Assembly: GCA_903231505.1 (NCBI GenBank)
Contig: CAFBRK010000040.1
Coordinates: 1-37,071 of the forward strand
From: Olavius algarvensis associated proteobacterium Delta 3
GTDB lineage: Bacteria; Desulfobacterota; Desulfobacteria; Desulfobacterales; CAFBRK01
Length of the DNA: 37,071 nt
Reading direction: 5' to 3'
In this document: positions 1 to 8,049 of the stretch, one piece after another
Numbering within the stretch: the stretch's first letter is position 1
Layout of the letters: every line of letters begins with the position of its first letter
Notes under the pieces: model-generated
The model's input: the letters and a program-made list of their open reading frames with translations, nothing else
Told to the model about the DNA's origin: nothing
Databases searched by the model: none
Made by a program: the position numbers and the translations under genes

Positions 1-526
1 GCAGCGAATCGCGAAGCGAGGCGCCTTGCCGGCTCCGTGTAGCGGATAGACGGCAAGGGGTACGTCAGTACCTGTGTAACCCCGTCAGGAACTGCCTTGT
101 TGAGCAAAGCGAAATCCCGCCATCGGGGCCCATGAAGGTCTCCATTTGGTGCAATATCCAGGTTAACGGGATCTTTCATTCCTTTTGTTTATGGTTCCGT
201 AAAATAATGCATATCGACACTTTTGTTTTTCCGAGCTTGACCCGGAATCCAGGACTTTTTAAATATCTACTTTACTGGATGCCGGTGATAGATCCCTTAT
301 TCAGCGGGGATCAAGTTCGGAATGATGAAATTTTCAAATGCACAGTATTGGCAATTACGACTCAGCCTCCTTCGCCGGAATGACGCTGGAAACAAAAAAC
401 AGACCAGTTATGAGTCGCGTCATGTTTCCAGTATTCCAATACTCCGGGTTTGGGTGAAATTAAAATTTCAGCAAGCAAGTTTCGTTCTTGGTGCCCATCC
501 CAAAATTCCAACTTCACGACGACTCC
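1..526. other. Non-coding left edge with hairpins and a dispersed-repeat end
   Basis: No convincing gene is seen before aat. Bases 1-110 can fold: CCTTGCCG pairs with CGGCAAGG about 20 nt later, followed by a GTAC-GTCA-GTAC hairpin, so this could be the tail of a structured element cut by the window edge. Around 139-165 a stretch containing CATTTGGTGCAAT also occurs near 22362-22387, which marks it as a dispersed repeat end. Bases 230-390 look like decayed GGAATCCAG/CTGGATGCC type repeat. I could not identify the RNA or element. Confidence 0.35.
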
Positions 527-1204
527 ATGCCGGTCTACCTGCTCCCGGAAGCGGTTGTTTTCCCATCGCCCCACTTGGCCAGAGACGACGGGCTCCTGGC
601 CGTCGGGGGGGATCTGAGCGCGGATCGCCTCCTGGAAGCTTACCGACAAGGCATTTTCCCGTGGTACCAGGACGGCGAACCCATCCTCTGGTGGTCCCCG
701 GATCCACGACTGCTGCTATACCCGGAGAAACTTCACATCCCGAGAAGTCTTGGGAAAAGCATCCGAAAAGCGGTTTTCCACATCACCTTTGACACGGCCT
801 TTGAAAGCGTCATTGCCGGGTGTGCCGAGACCCGCACCCGGAATCGGGAAGGAACATGGATCGTAGCGGATATGATCCAGGCCTACAGCCGCCTTCATGA
901 GGCCGGATATGCCCATTCTGTCGAGGCATGGAAGGAGGGTGAACTGGCCGGAGGCCTGTATGGCGTATCCCTTGGCGGCGCCTTTTTCGGTGAATCGATG
1001 TTCTCACGGGTCAGCAACGCCTCAAAGGTGGCCCTGGTCACGCTCATACAGCGGATAACGCGGTGGGGGTTTGATTTTGTGGATTGTCAGATCAGCACGG
1101 CCCACCTGCTGCAGTTTGGGGCATGTGAAGTCCCCCGGTACCGGTTTCTTCAAGAACTTAATGTATCACTTTATAGAAATACACGTAAGGGTCTATGGAA
1201 ATAA
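527..1204 (+). CDS. aat: Leucyl/phenylalanyl-tRNA-protein transferase
   Basis: Aat transfers Leu or Phe from aminoacyl-tRNA to the N-terminal Arg or Lys of proteins, marking them for ClpS/ClpAP degradation in the cytoplasm (N-end rule). The 225-aa product from ATG 527 begins MPVYLLPE and carries the family signatures FPSPHLARDDGLLAVGGDLS, YRQGIFPWY and WWSPDPR in the N-terminal third, then GTWI, GGLYGV, FFGESMFS, ASK and a DCQ motif, all in the expected order. The length fits the family (E. coli 234 aa). The frame is open upstream to TTG 488, but ATG 527 matches the usual N-terminus; neither has a strong Shine-Dalgarno sequence. The HIT gene follows after 6 nt, so the two are probably cotranscribed. 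Confidence 0.93.
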   Translation: MPVYLLPEAVVFPSPHLARDDGLLAVGGDLSADRLLEAYRQGIFPWYQDGEPILWWSPDPRLLLYPEKLHIPRSLGKSIRKAVFHITFDTAFESVIAGCAETRTRNREGTWIVADMIQAYSRLHEAGYAHSVEAWKEGELAGGLYGVSLGGAFFGESMFSRVSNASKVALVTLIQRITRWGFDFVDCQISTAHLLQFGACEVPRYRFLQELNVSLYRNTRKGLWK

Positions 1205-1210
1205 TTTAAA

Positions 1211-1543
1211 ATGGAAAAAGAATGTATTTTCTGCAATATCATCGCCGGCAACACGGATACCCGGTTTTTATACGAGGATGATACCCTGGTTGTTTTCAGG
1301 GACATCCATCCCCATGCACCGGTCCACTTGCTGATCGTGCCCAGAAAACACATTCGCAGCATCAATGATCTGACCCCTGAAGAGGGCGGGATTGTGTCCC
1401 GGGTAACCATGGTTGCCAGGGACATGGCCAGAGAACAGGGGGTTCACAAATCCGGGTACAAACTGCTGTTCAACGTCGAGAGGGGGGGCGGACAGGTGAT
1501 TTTTCATCTCCATTTGCATCTCATCGGCGGGTGGGGAAGGTGA
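1211..1543 (+). CDS. HIT family (HinT-like) nucleotide-binding protein
   Basis: This small histidine-triad protein (110 aa) probably hydrolyses nucleoside phosphoramidates or adenylated intermediates, as HinT/PKCI-type proteins do. It starts with the typical MEKECIFCNIIAG, has FRDIHPHAPVHLLIVPRKH in the middle, and ends in the triad HLHLHLIGG with histidines near 99, 101 and 103. It ends almost directly after the triad, as many bacterial members do. It lies 6 nt after aat on the same strand. Immediately after its stop codon the DNA turns into a repeat island. Confidence 0.93.
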   Translation: MEKECIFCNIIAGNTDTRFLYEDDTLVVFRDIHPHAPVHLLIVPRKHIRSINDLTPEEGGIVSRVTMVARDMAREQGVHKSGYKLLFNVERGGGQVIFHLHLHLIGGWGR

Positions 1544-2180
1544 GGGGATGGATGCTGGATTCTGGATGCTTGATTCTGGATACTCGATACTGGATGCTGG
1601 ATTCTGGATTCTGGATGCTGGATTCTGGATGCTGGATTCTGGATGCTGGGGGTTGGAGGTTGGAGGCTAAAGGTATGAGGTTGAAGGTATGAGGTTGGAG
1701 GCTGAAAGCTTAGAAAAGGTTCAGGGCTTAGGGCTCAGGGCACACGGGTCAACGGGCAAACCGGCCAACGGGCAGACGGGCACACTGGCCAAACCGGCAA
1801 ACTGGTTAACCGGCCAAACCGGCAAACTGGATGGGTACTCGCGTACTGGGTACTGGGTATTCGTTATTGAGAACAGATTCTGAGATGATTGATGATTCAC
1901 GGAAAGCCGAATACCAAATACCCAATACCGAATACCTGAGGTTAGCAAACCGGCCCACGGGCGAACGGGCAGACGGGCAAACAGGCCAACGGGCCAAAGG
2001 GCAGACTGGATGCGAGATGGGAACTCGGTACAAGGGTTGGAGGTCTTAGGTTGGAGGTTAGAGGCTGGATTAGCAGATGATTGATGATTCACGGAAAGCC
2101 GAATACCTGAGGTTAGCAAACCGGCCCACGGGCGAACGGGCAGACGGGCCCACGGGCCAACCGGCCAACCTGTTATCATA
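1544..2180. repeat. Word-like degenerate repeat island A
   Basis: This gene-free stretch is built from short, variable words. First come units of the type TGGATGCTGGATTCTGGA (about 1548-1650), then GAGGTTGGAGGCTGAAAG words (1650-1710), then runs of ACGGGCAAACCGGCC (1740-1825), and then two near copies of a block containing GATTGATGATTCACGGAAAG (1887-1906 and 2081-2100). Open frames inside are low-complexity artefacts. The same vocabulary recurs at 13.4-14.1 kb (inverted) and at 18.7-19.0 kb. It starts right after the HIT stop codon. Confidence 0.85.
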
Positions 2181-2220
2181 GAAACCAGGCGATGATAAAA
2201 CCCAGACGGAGTGATTTTAA

Positions 2221-2976
2221 ATGGATTGTTTTGTGATTATACCGTCCCGATACGGGTCGACACGTTTTGAAGGGAAATCCCTGGCCCTTATAAAAGGAAC
2301 CCCCATGATCGAGTGGGTGTATCGCCGGGTCGAGCAGGCGGATCATATCGCCAATGTCGTCGTGGCGACCGATGACAAGCGGATTGTATCGGCCGTTTCG
2401 GGGTTCGGCGGACAGGCGATTCTCACCGGTTCGGACGCGCGGTCCGGTACGGACAGGGTCGCCGAAGCGGTCGAAACGATGGGATTGCGGCCGGAAGACA
2501 TCGTGGTCAACGTTCAGGGAGACCAGCCGCTCATCCATCCGGAGTGTATCGATGAGGTAATACGCCCGTTTCTGGACGAGCCGGACGTTCAAATGACGAC
2601 ACTGGCGTACAGAATCCAAAACGAAGCGGAGATCACCAACCCAAAGGATGTGAAGGTCACGTTCGACCGCAAAGGCTTTGCTCTTTATTTTTCACGGTCA
2701 CCAATCCCCCTTGCCCGGGATCGCGAGACCGTTTTCGATACTTACAAGCATCTGGGAGTCTATGCTTACACCCGCTGGTTTCTCGAAACCTTCCGCAATC
2801 TCCCCGAGGGCCGGCTCGAACACATCGAGAAACTGGAACAGCTGCGGGTTCTCGAACACGGCTATCCGCTTCGGGTCGTGATTTCCGCGCATGACTCCCC
2901 CGAGGTCGATCTGCCTGAAGATATCACCCGAGTCGAGACGATAATCAAGGACGGCCGCATCCCCAAACCGGTCTGA
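2221..2976 (+). CDS. kdsB: 3-deoxy-manno-octulosonate cytidylyltransferase (CMP-KDO synthetase)
   Basis: KdsB activates KDO with CTP to CMP-KDO for the inner core of lipopolysaccharide, which marks the host as a Gram-negative bacterium with LPS. The 251-aa protein has the N-terminal nucleotide-binding signature IPSRYGSTRFEGKSLA, then VVATDDKRI, a NVQGDQPLI motif with the catalytic-loop Asp, YFSRSPIP, and HLGVYAY near residue 180, all typical. Its length is normal (about 245-250 aa). A GGAG lies about 10 nt before the ATG. It stands alone between repeat island A and the PEP-CTERM genes. Confidence 0.96.
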   Translation: MDCFVIIPSRYGSTRFEGKSLALIKGTPMIEWVYRRVEQADHIANVVVATDDKRIVSAVSGFGGQAILTGSDARSGTDRVAEAVETMGLRPEDIVVNVQGDQPLIHPECIDEVIRPFLDEPDVQMTTLAYRIQNEAEITNPKDVKVTFDRKGFALYFSRSPIPLARDRETVFDTYKHLGVYAYTRWFLETFRNLPEGRLEHIEKLEQLRVLEHGYPLRVVISAHDSPEVDLPEDITRVETIIKDGRIPKPV

Positions 2977-3373
2977 TGAGTCTCTGAGGCAATCTGTCCT
3001 TCAGCAAGCCACTCGCCGGCAGCTTTTAAACTTACTCTCCGCTGTCCCACAAAGCCATATCTGTCGTTATTTATCCTCTCGAGTCTGCCTCGGTTTGGAT
3101 CAGGTGATCATTCCTTCTTCTGACAGCACGTAACTCCCATGAGTAAAACAATCTTCAGATTCCAAAGGGTGCTTCCGTACAAGGGCGATGCGGAGTAATT
3201 TACCTCTCGGTACAGAAAATGTGTAGTTATCGTTATAGAAAAAAGGTAATGAAATATGAAACTTCTTACCTATCGTCTTGTGAATCCAAATCCAAACCAA
3301 GGTCTGTTTTTAATAACATATTGTTATCTTTATTAAATATTTTTTTTGTCATTTTACATATTTCTAACGCGAT
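2977..3373. other. Gene-free A+T-rich spacer
   Basis: No gene is supported here. The stretch 3220-3370 is markedly A+T-rich compared with its surroundings and leads into the putative promoter of the PEP-CTERM operon. Short open frames have no ribosome-binding site and no recognisable protein features. Confidence 0.5.
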
Positions 3374-3374
3374 T

Positions 3375-3390
3375 GAGCATGGATCTTGCT
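3375..3390 (+). promoter_or_regulatory. Possible sigma-54-type promoter of the PEP-CTERM operon
   Basis: The 16-mer GAGCATGGATCTTGCT resembles the -24/-12 pattern TGGCACGNNNNTTGCW: GCA-x-G and TTGCT are kept at the right spacing, but the first G of the -24 GG is an A. A very similar site precedes the related - strand gene (7887-7902), also about 100 nt before the start codon. Sigma-54 control with a PrsK/PrsR pair is known for exosortase systems. No regulator is in this window, so the call is tentative. Confidence 0.4.
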
Positions 3391-3421
3391 ATACCTACTA
3401 CTAAATTATTACGGGTTTGGT

Positions 3422-3476
3422 TAATGGTCGGGGTGCCAGTGGGGTTCCTCGTGCGAATAATTTACGGTAACCATTA
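3422..3476 (+). promoter_or_regulatory. Leader stem enclosing about 41 nt, upstream of the first PEP-CTERM gene
   Basis: TAATGGT at 3422-3428 pairs perfectly with ACCATTA at 3470-3476, closing a 41-nt loop that ends about 24 nt before the start codon. A purine-rich Shine-Dalgarno sequence (GAGGGGGG) follows. The leader of the - strand paralogue can also form a closing AGTATG/CATACT stem. No known riboswitch consensus was recognised; GEMM motifs are absent. Confidence 0.3.
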
Positions 3477-3499
3477 GATCACTAAGCGAGGGGGGAAAA

Positions 3500-4216
3500 A
3501 TGCAAAAAAACGGAAATTACACTCACGGCATGTGGGGCTTTATGCTAATCTTAACTCTTGCACTCGGCTTAATTACGGTCCCGTCCGCGCAAGCAGCTAC
3601 GATAACGCCGACAGACTACGATTTGGGTGGGGCTTTTGTCCAAGGAGGGGTTTTCAAGCCTAATCCTGCGGATCCGGTCCATAGCAGCATTTTCGAGGGG
3701 TTTGATGTTGTTTCCGGTATGATGATACCAGTCGCCGAGCTGACAGTGAGTGTTTGGGAGAGTTTAGACCACACATTTACCTACGAACTCCTTCTCAATC
3801 CAGTGTACTATGAAACTGAAACGCGCGAAATTTCAGAATTCAAAACAACCCTCGGTGTGCCGGGGCTGATATCGGCCGGGTATAGTTTTGATGATTCCCT
3901 TGCCGCGACCGGGGTTGCCCAGGGCTTTGACATCACTCAGCAAGGAACCGACGGTGCTCTGCTCTGGTCCATCGCCGATGGTGCTTCATGGCCACAAACC
4001 GATATGGTGCCGGATCCCATAAGATTTATGTATCAATCTACATTCGGTCCGGGGGATCCGTTTTGGTATTCACTCACGAATTCCCACTTCGGATTTACCA
4101 CTAACTATGGAGCGACTGTTCCTCCCAATCCGGTCCCTGAGCCGACAACCATATTGTTCGTCAGTACTGGATTGGTTATGATGGGGGCCGGTGTGCGAAG
4201 GCGCATGAAAAAATAA
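3500..4216 (+). CDS. PEP-CTERM sorting domain protein (paralogue 1)
   Basis: This is a secreted exosortase substrate of 238 aa. Residues 1-32 form a signal peptide with a hydrophobic core and a likely cut after SAQA. The C-terminus is a classic PEP-CTERM signal: VPEPTT near residue 212, a hydrophobic helix, and the basic tail RRRMKK. EpsH/XrtA-type exosortases cleave such tails and export the protein, often in organisms that make extracellular polysaccharide. The mature part has no known catalytic motif but shares FTYE, GYS, LxWS and FxYQSTxGPG with the other two PEP-CTERM proteins of this window. A strong GAGGGGGG precedes the ATG. The next paralogue follows after 15 nt, so they form an operon. 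Its specific function is unknown. Confidence 0.88.
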   Translation: MQKNGNYTHGMWGFMLILTLALGLITVPSAQAATITPTDYDLGGAFVQGGVFKPNPADPVHSSIFEGFDVVSGMMIPVAELTVSVWESLDHTFTYELLLNPVYYETETREISEFKTTLGVPGLISAGYSFDDSLAATGVAQGFDITQQGTDGALLWSIADGASWPQTDMVPDPIRFMYQSTFGPGDPFWYSLTNSHFGFTTNYGATVPPNPVPEPTTILFVSTGLVMMGAGVRRRMKK

Positions 4217-4231
4217 AAGGGGGGTGCTGTA

Positions 4232-4999
4232 ATGAAGAAAAATGGAATTCTTCTGAAGTTGCTGATCGGCATCACTGTATGGATAACGGCCGCCCTGTTT
4301 CATGTGCAGCTTGTTGGCGCAGTGTCTGTTTCGCCGATTGATTTTGCAACAATCGAAAAAGGGGATCTGCAAGAGACCATGACCAAGAAGGTCAAGAGCT
4401 TGTTACCTGTCAATCCTTATACTGGTAGACCTTCGACTGCCTTCGGTGAATTAGTAAGTGAGGTTTACAAGAAAGATGATATATTTACTTATGCATTCCG
4501 CCTGACCTTGGATGAAGGGGTACTTTCGGAGATCAACACCCAATTCAACGTTCATGGGTTAGTTGAATACTCCACGAACGGAAGTATCGACTACATGGCA
4601 GGATACGACTACAAGCAAGCTGGCGTCGCGCTAGGTGGGGATGGAGACGGAAGCGAGATTAGCATCACGCTCGACCAGAGTGATCCCGCCTTCAGGACGC
4701 TGGACTGGAACGTTGAGAAATCCATCCACCCAATGGCCGGTCCTTTGACATTCTTTTTCCAATCCACGTGGGGCTATTCGGCAGGCGGGTATAACATCAC
4801 CTATAACAACGTTTCCCCGTTTACGGATATTGCGGGTGGAACAAGTATCAAAGGGTTTGCCCCGACTGTAGAGCCCGGGCCGGGACCTGACCCAATACCG
4901 GAACCGGCCACCCTCGTTTTGATGAGCGTGGGGGTGATGGGGGGAATCGGTAGCCGGATTTTTAGAAGACGACGGCGTGATGGGTCTTCCCCAACATAA
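4232..4999 (+). CDS. PEP-CTERM sorting domain protein (paralogue 2)
   Basis: This is the second exosortase substrate of the operon, 255 aa. Residues 1-30 form a signal peptide (MKKNGILLKLLIGITV start, likely cut near VGA). The C-terminal sorting signal begins with IPEPATLVLM near residue 222, followed by a glycine-rich hydrophobic segment and the basic run RRRRR. The core contains FTYAFRL, RTLDWNVEKS and GPLTFFFQSTWG, matching paralogue 3 (SLDWNVDK, DPVTFFFQSTHG). A proline/glycine linker (EPGPGPDPIPEPA) connects core and signal. AGGGGGG lies 9 nt before the ATG. The product is probably surface-exposed or released; its function is unknown. Confidence 0.88.
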   Translation: MKKNGILLKLLIGITVWITAALFHVQLVGAVSVSPIDFATIEKGDLQETMTKKVKSLLPVNPYTGRPSTAFGELVSEVYKKDDIFTYAFRLTLDEGVLSEINTQFNVHGLVEYSTNGSIDYMAGYDYKQAGVALGGDGDGSEISITLDQSDPAFRTLDWNVEKSIHPMAGPLTFFFQSTWGYSAGGYNITYNNVSPFTDIAGGTSIKGFAPTVEPGPGPDPIPEPATLVLMSVGVMGGIGSRIFRRRRRDGSSPT

Positions 5000-5102
5000 C
5001 GTCATAAAAACGACATGATACGGATAGATGCAGGCGTCGCCGCCGGTTCACCGTAAATGAATCTGTACACTGGGCGCCTGGTGTTGCCCTTCGCTATAAG
5101 TG

Positions 5103-5138
5103 AAAAAGCCCGAACAGAAAGCTGTTCGGGCTTTTTTT
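5103..5138 (+). terminator. Rho-independent terminator of the PEP-CTERM operon
   Basis: A perfect 15-bp stem (5103-5117 with 5122-5136, core AGCCCGAACAG) has a 4-nt loop AAAG and ends in a run of seven T. It lies about 100 nt after the second PEP-CTERM stop codon in the same orientation. The A tract on the left makes it potentially bidirectional. Confidence 0.93.
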
Positions 5139-5139
5139 A

Positions 5140-5784
5140 TTAGGTCCCTTCGCCGTTGGTAGGCACCTTGAATGTATGTGACAGTCCTTACAAAACAAAC
5201 TACTGAGTATAGAATCACCTGGTTAGAGCGGTTTGGCAGACCGATGACGCCTTGGGTTTTGAAAACCGTAGTTGATTGTTTTTGAGTCCAGCGGAGGCTC
5301 AGAGATGTCGGCGATCAGTGGCCTCATTGAATATCAGCTGCGGTAGTGATCGTTTACCCTTGGCAAATCAGAATTAAACACCATGACAAAAAATCAATCG
5401 TACGGGATTGCTCCGTCTTGATTTTCTGTTGAACTGGAACGCCGTGGCGATGCGTCTTATGCTTATGCAAAAGAATGTTTTGGTTCGATCAAGGGCGAAC
5501 GGGTTCGTTGTCGAGAAGAAGCAGTTTCCTGCGCCCTCGTATGTATAAAATCCAGGTCGAGAGGGAATGTGTCTCTTCGTCCCAGATGGCGTATTCAACG
5601 GTTTCTTTTATCGGTAAAACCTCTATGTTTGGCGTGGGAGAAGGATTGTGTCTTGGGCGACGAGCCCGTCGCAGAGTTTCTTCCTCCCGCCAGGTTTAAG
5701 TCGGAGACTAAATTGGTGCAGGACACCGCATTGTTACGAGGCTGATGATTCCTGGCATCGCTTAACACCGATAAAGAGGTTTTC
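5140..5784. other. Gene-free spacer with possible decayed insertion-sequence remains
   Basis: No intact gene is supported. Around 5435-5530 a + strand frame reads AYAKECFGSIKGERVRC, which loosely resembles the ESFFxxLKxERV region of IS3-type OrfB transposases, but the frame breaks soon after and the match is weak. The adjacent IS110 remnant makes a graveyard of mobile DNA plausible. A GGTTAGAGCGG near 5221 is like a tRNA D-loop but no tRNA folds around it. Confidence 0.3.
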
Positions 5785-6562
5785 GATGACATCATTTTTC
5801 TTAGGCGCGGATGTAAGCAAAGGATGCGGATTTTGTTATCTTAGATGACCACAAACAAACGGTGGTCGAAAACTTTCAACTCGATGATACCCAAAAGGAC
5901 CATCGGCTCCTTTTTAAGATCATCGACCAGCTGTTAAAACAACATCCACAGGCCACCGTGTGTGCTGCGGTAGAAAGCACCGGTGGCTGCGAAAACAACT
6001 GGTATCAGAGTTTGCGTATGTTGCAACAAACACTGAACATCTCTGTGGCTCGGCTCAACCCGCTGGGGGTTGTCCACAACAAAAAGGCCGGTCTTAAGCG
6101 CAATACCACCGACAAGATCAGTGCCTGGAGCATTGCCGAATACCTGATCGCTCACCCGGAAAAGGTTAACTATCAGCGGCACGATCAATGGGCCGGTTTA
6201 CGAAAGCAGTGGGGCTTTATCCGAAATGCTCCACAAACAGGCCAGCCAGATACGCAATCAATTAGAATCGCTGCTGTATACCGCCCATCCGGATTTGCTC
6301 AGGTTCTGAAAGGACGGCGTGCCGACCTGGGTTCTGAAACTGCTGCTAATATATGCCACAGCGACCCGGCTGGCCCGTGCCAGGGTATCATCGGTGGCCA
6401 ACACAGCCCATCGCACCACCGATAAAAGCCGTCGCTTTCAGCAATTTGATCCAAAGGCGCCAGTCTCAGGCCGGCAAGGCAAAAAAAGACTGGAACGAAA
6501 GGAGCCCCAATGTGTTGAAAACACAGTGTGCGGGGTCATCACTCCCGTCCCAGCTCCGTTAG
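5785..6562 (+). pseudogene. Decayed IS110 family transposase
   Basis: This is the remnant of a DEDD-type IS110 transposase. Reading starts at ATG 5785 with FLGADVSKG (first catalytic Asp). A frameshift near 5826 moves it to the frame reading ADFVILDD and then VENFQLDDTQ, with AVESTGG (the Glu) and the NTTDKISAWSIAEYL region. After about 6230 the reading frame jumps again: RNQLESLLYTAHPDLL lies in a second frame ending in a stop, and VPTWVLKLLLIYATATR and SNLIQRR in further frames. At least three frameshifts and one stop mean it cannot be active. Terminal sequences were not resolved, as expected for IS110, which lacks inverted repeats. Confidence 0.8.
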
Positions 6563-6966
6563 CATAGCAGGGTTGGAGCCGGCGGTACAGGTTCTACCGA
6601 TTTATCAAAGAACAACGAATAACGACAAAAAAATCAGCTCGAGTTAATCCGTACTCGGACTAAACAGGTGATCGGAAAATTAACAACCGTTAAAATCTAT
6701 ACTTGACTTTAAACGGATTAACTCTGCGGTGGATTTTGGTGAATCCCAACATAACCGACGTTTTCAATGGGTCGGCTCTTTTTTAGCTGATAATCATAAT
6801 GAGCTAAACATGAGCAACTACCGCGCCGGCATCTCTTCTTACTGTGGTTTCTAATGTGATCGTGAAAAATGGGGCTTTTAATGAAGTCGATGAGATTCGG
6901 TATTTAGATAAAGATTCGGTTTGTAGTGAAATACTGCAGAGAAAATGCTTGCCTGGTTTTTCATGA
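6563..6966. other. Gene-free spacer between IS110 remnant and third PEP-CTERM gene
   Basis: No gene is supported. At 6755-6784 on the + strand CCGAC and GTCGG enclose 11 nt and are followed by a CTCTTTTTT run, a weak terminator candidate that would serve the dead transposase side. Nothing else stands out. Confidence 0.35.
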
Positions 6967-7773
6967 CTACCAGGAATGTATCCTTTTTCTTGCGCATGCA
7001 ATTCCCAAAAGACCGGACAACAGGATAATCAGACTAGAAGGTACGGGTATCGGAGCCGCTTGCTCGGATGGAAATTGGGTTGAACCGTAGGACCCGCCAA
7101 AAAACCCTTTGGCAGGATCTGCAGCCGTGGATTGAACTGTTGTTGCCAAGGCCTGACCCGGTCCATGGGTGGATTGAAAAAAGAAGGTCACCGGATCGGT
7201 GACAGGTGTCGGAGAGGGCGCGCCTATCACGTATTCGCCAATCCAGTAATTATCCAATCCTGCCACGTTTGCTTTGTCCACGTTCCAGTCAAGAGAATTA
7301 TCGCTGGCTGTTTGCTGGGTGAGCTTGAATATGTCACTGCCATCACCTGTGTACGATGGTTCGGCCACGGCAAGAGCCTCTGAATAGCTGTGTCCGGCAA
7401 TACCGTTGAAACCGTATGGCTCGTTAAAGCCGGTGTTCCACTCCGTCAGGTTGGGTAATCCGGGTCTCATAACGATTTCGTAAGTGAACAGTGAATTGGC
7501 ATCGTTGTAGTAGACTGTGGTCTGGATGCTTCCCCCGGTAGGCAAGCCTGTAAAGGCGTCAAGATGCAACGAATCCGGAGGGGAAAGCGGAGCCGACACG
7601 ACCGTTCCGACAGAGCCTCTCAGAAGATCGTAGTCGGTGTGTATAATCACATCGGCCGATACCACCTGCGCACTTAGCATTATCAGAAACGTTATAGCTA
7701 TTACAGAAATGACGCCACGCATAGTCCGTGAGCTTCGCAGACTTTTAATGGCTAATGTGCTCTGGTATTTCAA
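6967..7773 (-). CDS. PEP-CTERM-like exosortase substrate (paralogue 3)
   Basis: This secreted protein of 268 aa is read from a TTG start at 7773, chosen because AAGGAGG lies just upstream; ATG starts further up have no such site and give an implausible N-terminus. The signal peptide is MRGVISVIAITFLIMLSAQV with a likely cut after VSA. The C-terminus, IPVPSSLIILLSGLLGI then ARKR, is a PEP-CTERM variant with VPxP in place of PEP. The core has TDYDLLRGS, FTYEIVMRPG, GHSYSEA, SLDWNVDK and DPVTFFFQSTHGPG, so it is clearly related to the two + strand genes (paralogue 1 has TDYDLGGA, paralogue 2 the WNV and FFFQST motifs). Its specific function is unknown. Confidence 0.85.
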   Translation of the reverse strand: MKYQSTLAIKSLRSSRTMRGVISVIAITFLIMLSAQVVSADVIIHTDYDLLRGSVGTVVSAPLSPPDSLHLDAFTGLPTGGSIQTTVYYNDANSLFTYEIVMRPGLPNLTEWNTGFNEPYGFNGIAGHSYSEALAVAEPSYTGDGSDIFKLTQQTASDNSLDWNVDKANVAGLDNYWIGEYVIGAPSPTPVTDPVTFFFQSTHGPGQALATTVQSTAADPAKGFFGGSYGSTQFPSEQAAPIPVPSSLIILLSGLLGIACARKRIHSW

Positions 7774-7886
7774 ATTGGACCTCCTTTTCTCAGTATGCCG
7801 GTTGAAAGGACATAGAGCCAAACCCAACATACTAGGCGATGAAGGCAATCCGCTATTGATCAAAAAAACCTTCACATGTGTGCTTA

Positions 7887-7902
7887 TGCAATATGCATGC
7901 CT
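7887..7902 (-). promoter_or_regulatory. Sigma-54-type promoter of PEP-CTERM paralogue 3
   Basis: On the - strand AGGCATGCATATTGCA matches TGGCACGNNNNTTGCW: GGCA, the G at position 7 and TTGCA are all kept, with GG and GC separated by exactly 10 nt. Transcription would start near 7876, giving a leader of about 100 nt. It closely resembles the site before the + strand PEP-CTERM operon. Confidence 0.5.
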
Positions 7903-8049
7903 TGTTTTACGATTTATATCTATCTGAAATCAAATATAGTTTTGAATGATGGAACTAAGATGAGAAATGAATTGTAAAAAAAAAGTAACACATGTGGAAT
8001 TCATTTCATTCTTTTGATCTCTCGAGGTTTTCTTGGGCTCTTCGCTCAA

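Noticed and set aside
1721..2179. Open frames of 60-150 codons inside repeat island A on both strands
   Set aside because: Their translations are runs of repeated short words (LARLPVRPWAGL type), they have no ribosome-binding site, and the same peptides reappear from islands B and C.
3400..3499. Cyclic-di-GMP (GEMM) riboswitch before the first PEP-CTERM gene
   Set aside because: The conserved GEMM core sequences are absent; only a simple closing stem is seen.
5215..5290. Possible tRNA (GGTTAGAGCGG D-loop-like sequence)
   Set aside because: No acceptor stem, anticodon stem or T-arm can be formed around it.
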